NCBI GenBank assembly: GCA_012295275.1
Contig: CM022671.1
Location: 6,479,727-6,543,726, forward strand
DNA: 64,000 nucleotides
Source: Chrysomallon squamiferum
Lineage: Eukaryota; Mollusca; Gastropoda; Neomphalida; Peltospiridae
Direction: 5' to 3'
Made by a program: the position numbers and the translations under genes. The notes under the pieces are model-generated. The model made no database searches. It was not told the origin of the DNA and worked only from the letters and a program-made list of their open reading frames with translations. How positions within the stretch are numbered: the first letter of the stretch is position 1; every line of letters starts with the position of its first letter. Below, in pieces: positions 63,785-64,000 of this stretch.

Positions 63785-64000
63785 GACATTTTTTCTATAA
63801 AACACTGTTGTTTCGGCGGATGTTATCTGACAGTTCTTATATAAAATACTGTGTCGGATTATGTTATCTGACAGTTGTTATATAAAATCTGTTATGTCGG
63901 AGCCTGTTATCTGACAGTTGTTATATAAAATATTGTTGTGTCGGAGGATGTTATCTGACAGTTCTTATGTACAATATTGTTATGTCGGAGGATGTTATCT
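63785..64000 (+). repeat. 3'-UTR hairpin repeat array, copy 8 (runs off the edge)
   Basis: At least five units of about 40-46 bp with GTCGGA/TCTGAC stems; the array is cut by the end of the window. Confidence 0.8.

Overview
The window is AT-rich animal nuclear DNA. Its genes are split by spliceosomal introns, it is full of microsatellites, and it carries relics of a pogo/Tigger DNA transposon and a gag-bearing LINE. The genes are metazoan housekeeping genes (an FBXO21-type F-box gene, two proteasome beta-3 genes, a family of CDC25 phosphatase genes). Nothing fixes the species; a lophotrochozoan such as a mollusc would fit, but that is a guess.

Layout. 1-9166 (minus): ten exons of an FBXO21-like gene, running off the left edge. 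Two of its introns are largely minisatellite, and a third holds one in the part visible. The units of these three arrays copy the gene's own splice junctions. 9776-9958 (plus): a small single-pass membrane protein, arranged head-to-head with FBXO21. 13754-17178 and 20698-22112 (plus): two tandem PSMB3 genes, with a 1.9 kb internally deleted pogo/Tigger element between them (17398-19311).

23.7-64 kb: an array of CDC25-like M-phase-inducer phosphatase genes. Eight six-exon copies can be placed (24273-26641, 29996-32335 and 35728-37981 on minus; 40364-42673, 43785-46039, 51501-53711, 56920-59146 and 62757-63734 on plus), plus an eroded exon-6 relic at about 23700-23830. The array is two-armed and head-to-head around about 38.4-39.9 kb. 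Copies 2, 4 and 7 read intact (307, 307 and 304 residues). Copy 1 has a stop inside the catalytic loop, copy 3 a 2-bp frameshift, copy 5 a destroyed splice donor, copy 6 a LINE in its promoter plus a 1-bp deletion, and copy 8 lacks exons 1-3. Intact copies share a TATA/E-box promoter, a perfect beta-TrCP-type degron, a cyclin-docking RxLF, CDK sites, the HCEFSSER loop and a 3'-UTR array of small hairpins. A LINE fragment (48172-51300) and a 200-base assembly gap (51301-51500) interrupt the right arm.

CDC25 activates cyclin-dependent kinases and is destroyed through an F-box ubiquitin ligase (SCF-beta-TrCP) and the proteasome. The F-box and proteasome genes next door are functionally related only in that loose sense, and no operon-like linkage is implied. 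The observations I rate highest are the splice-junction-derived, frame-preserving minisatellites in FBXO21 and the inverted, birth-and-death CDC25 array with its hairpin-repeat 3' UTRs.
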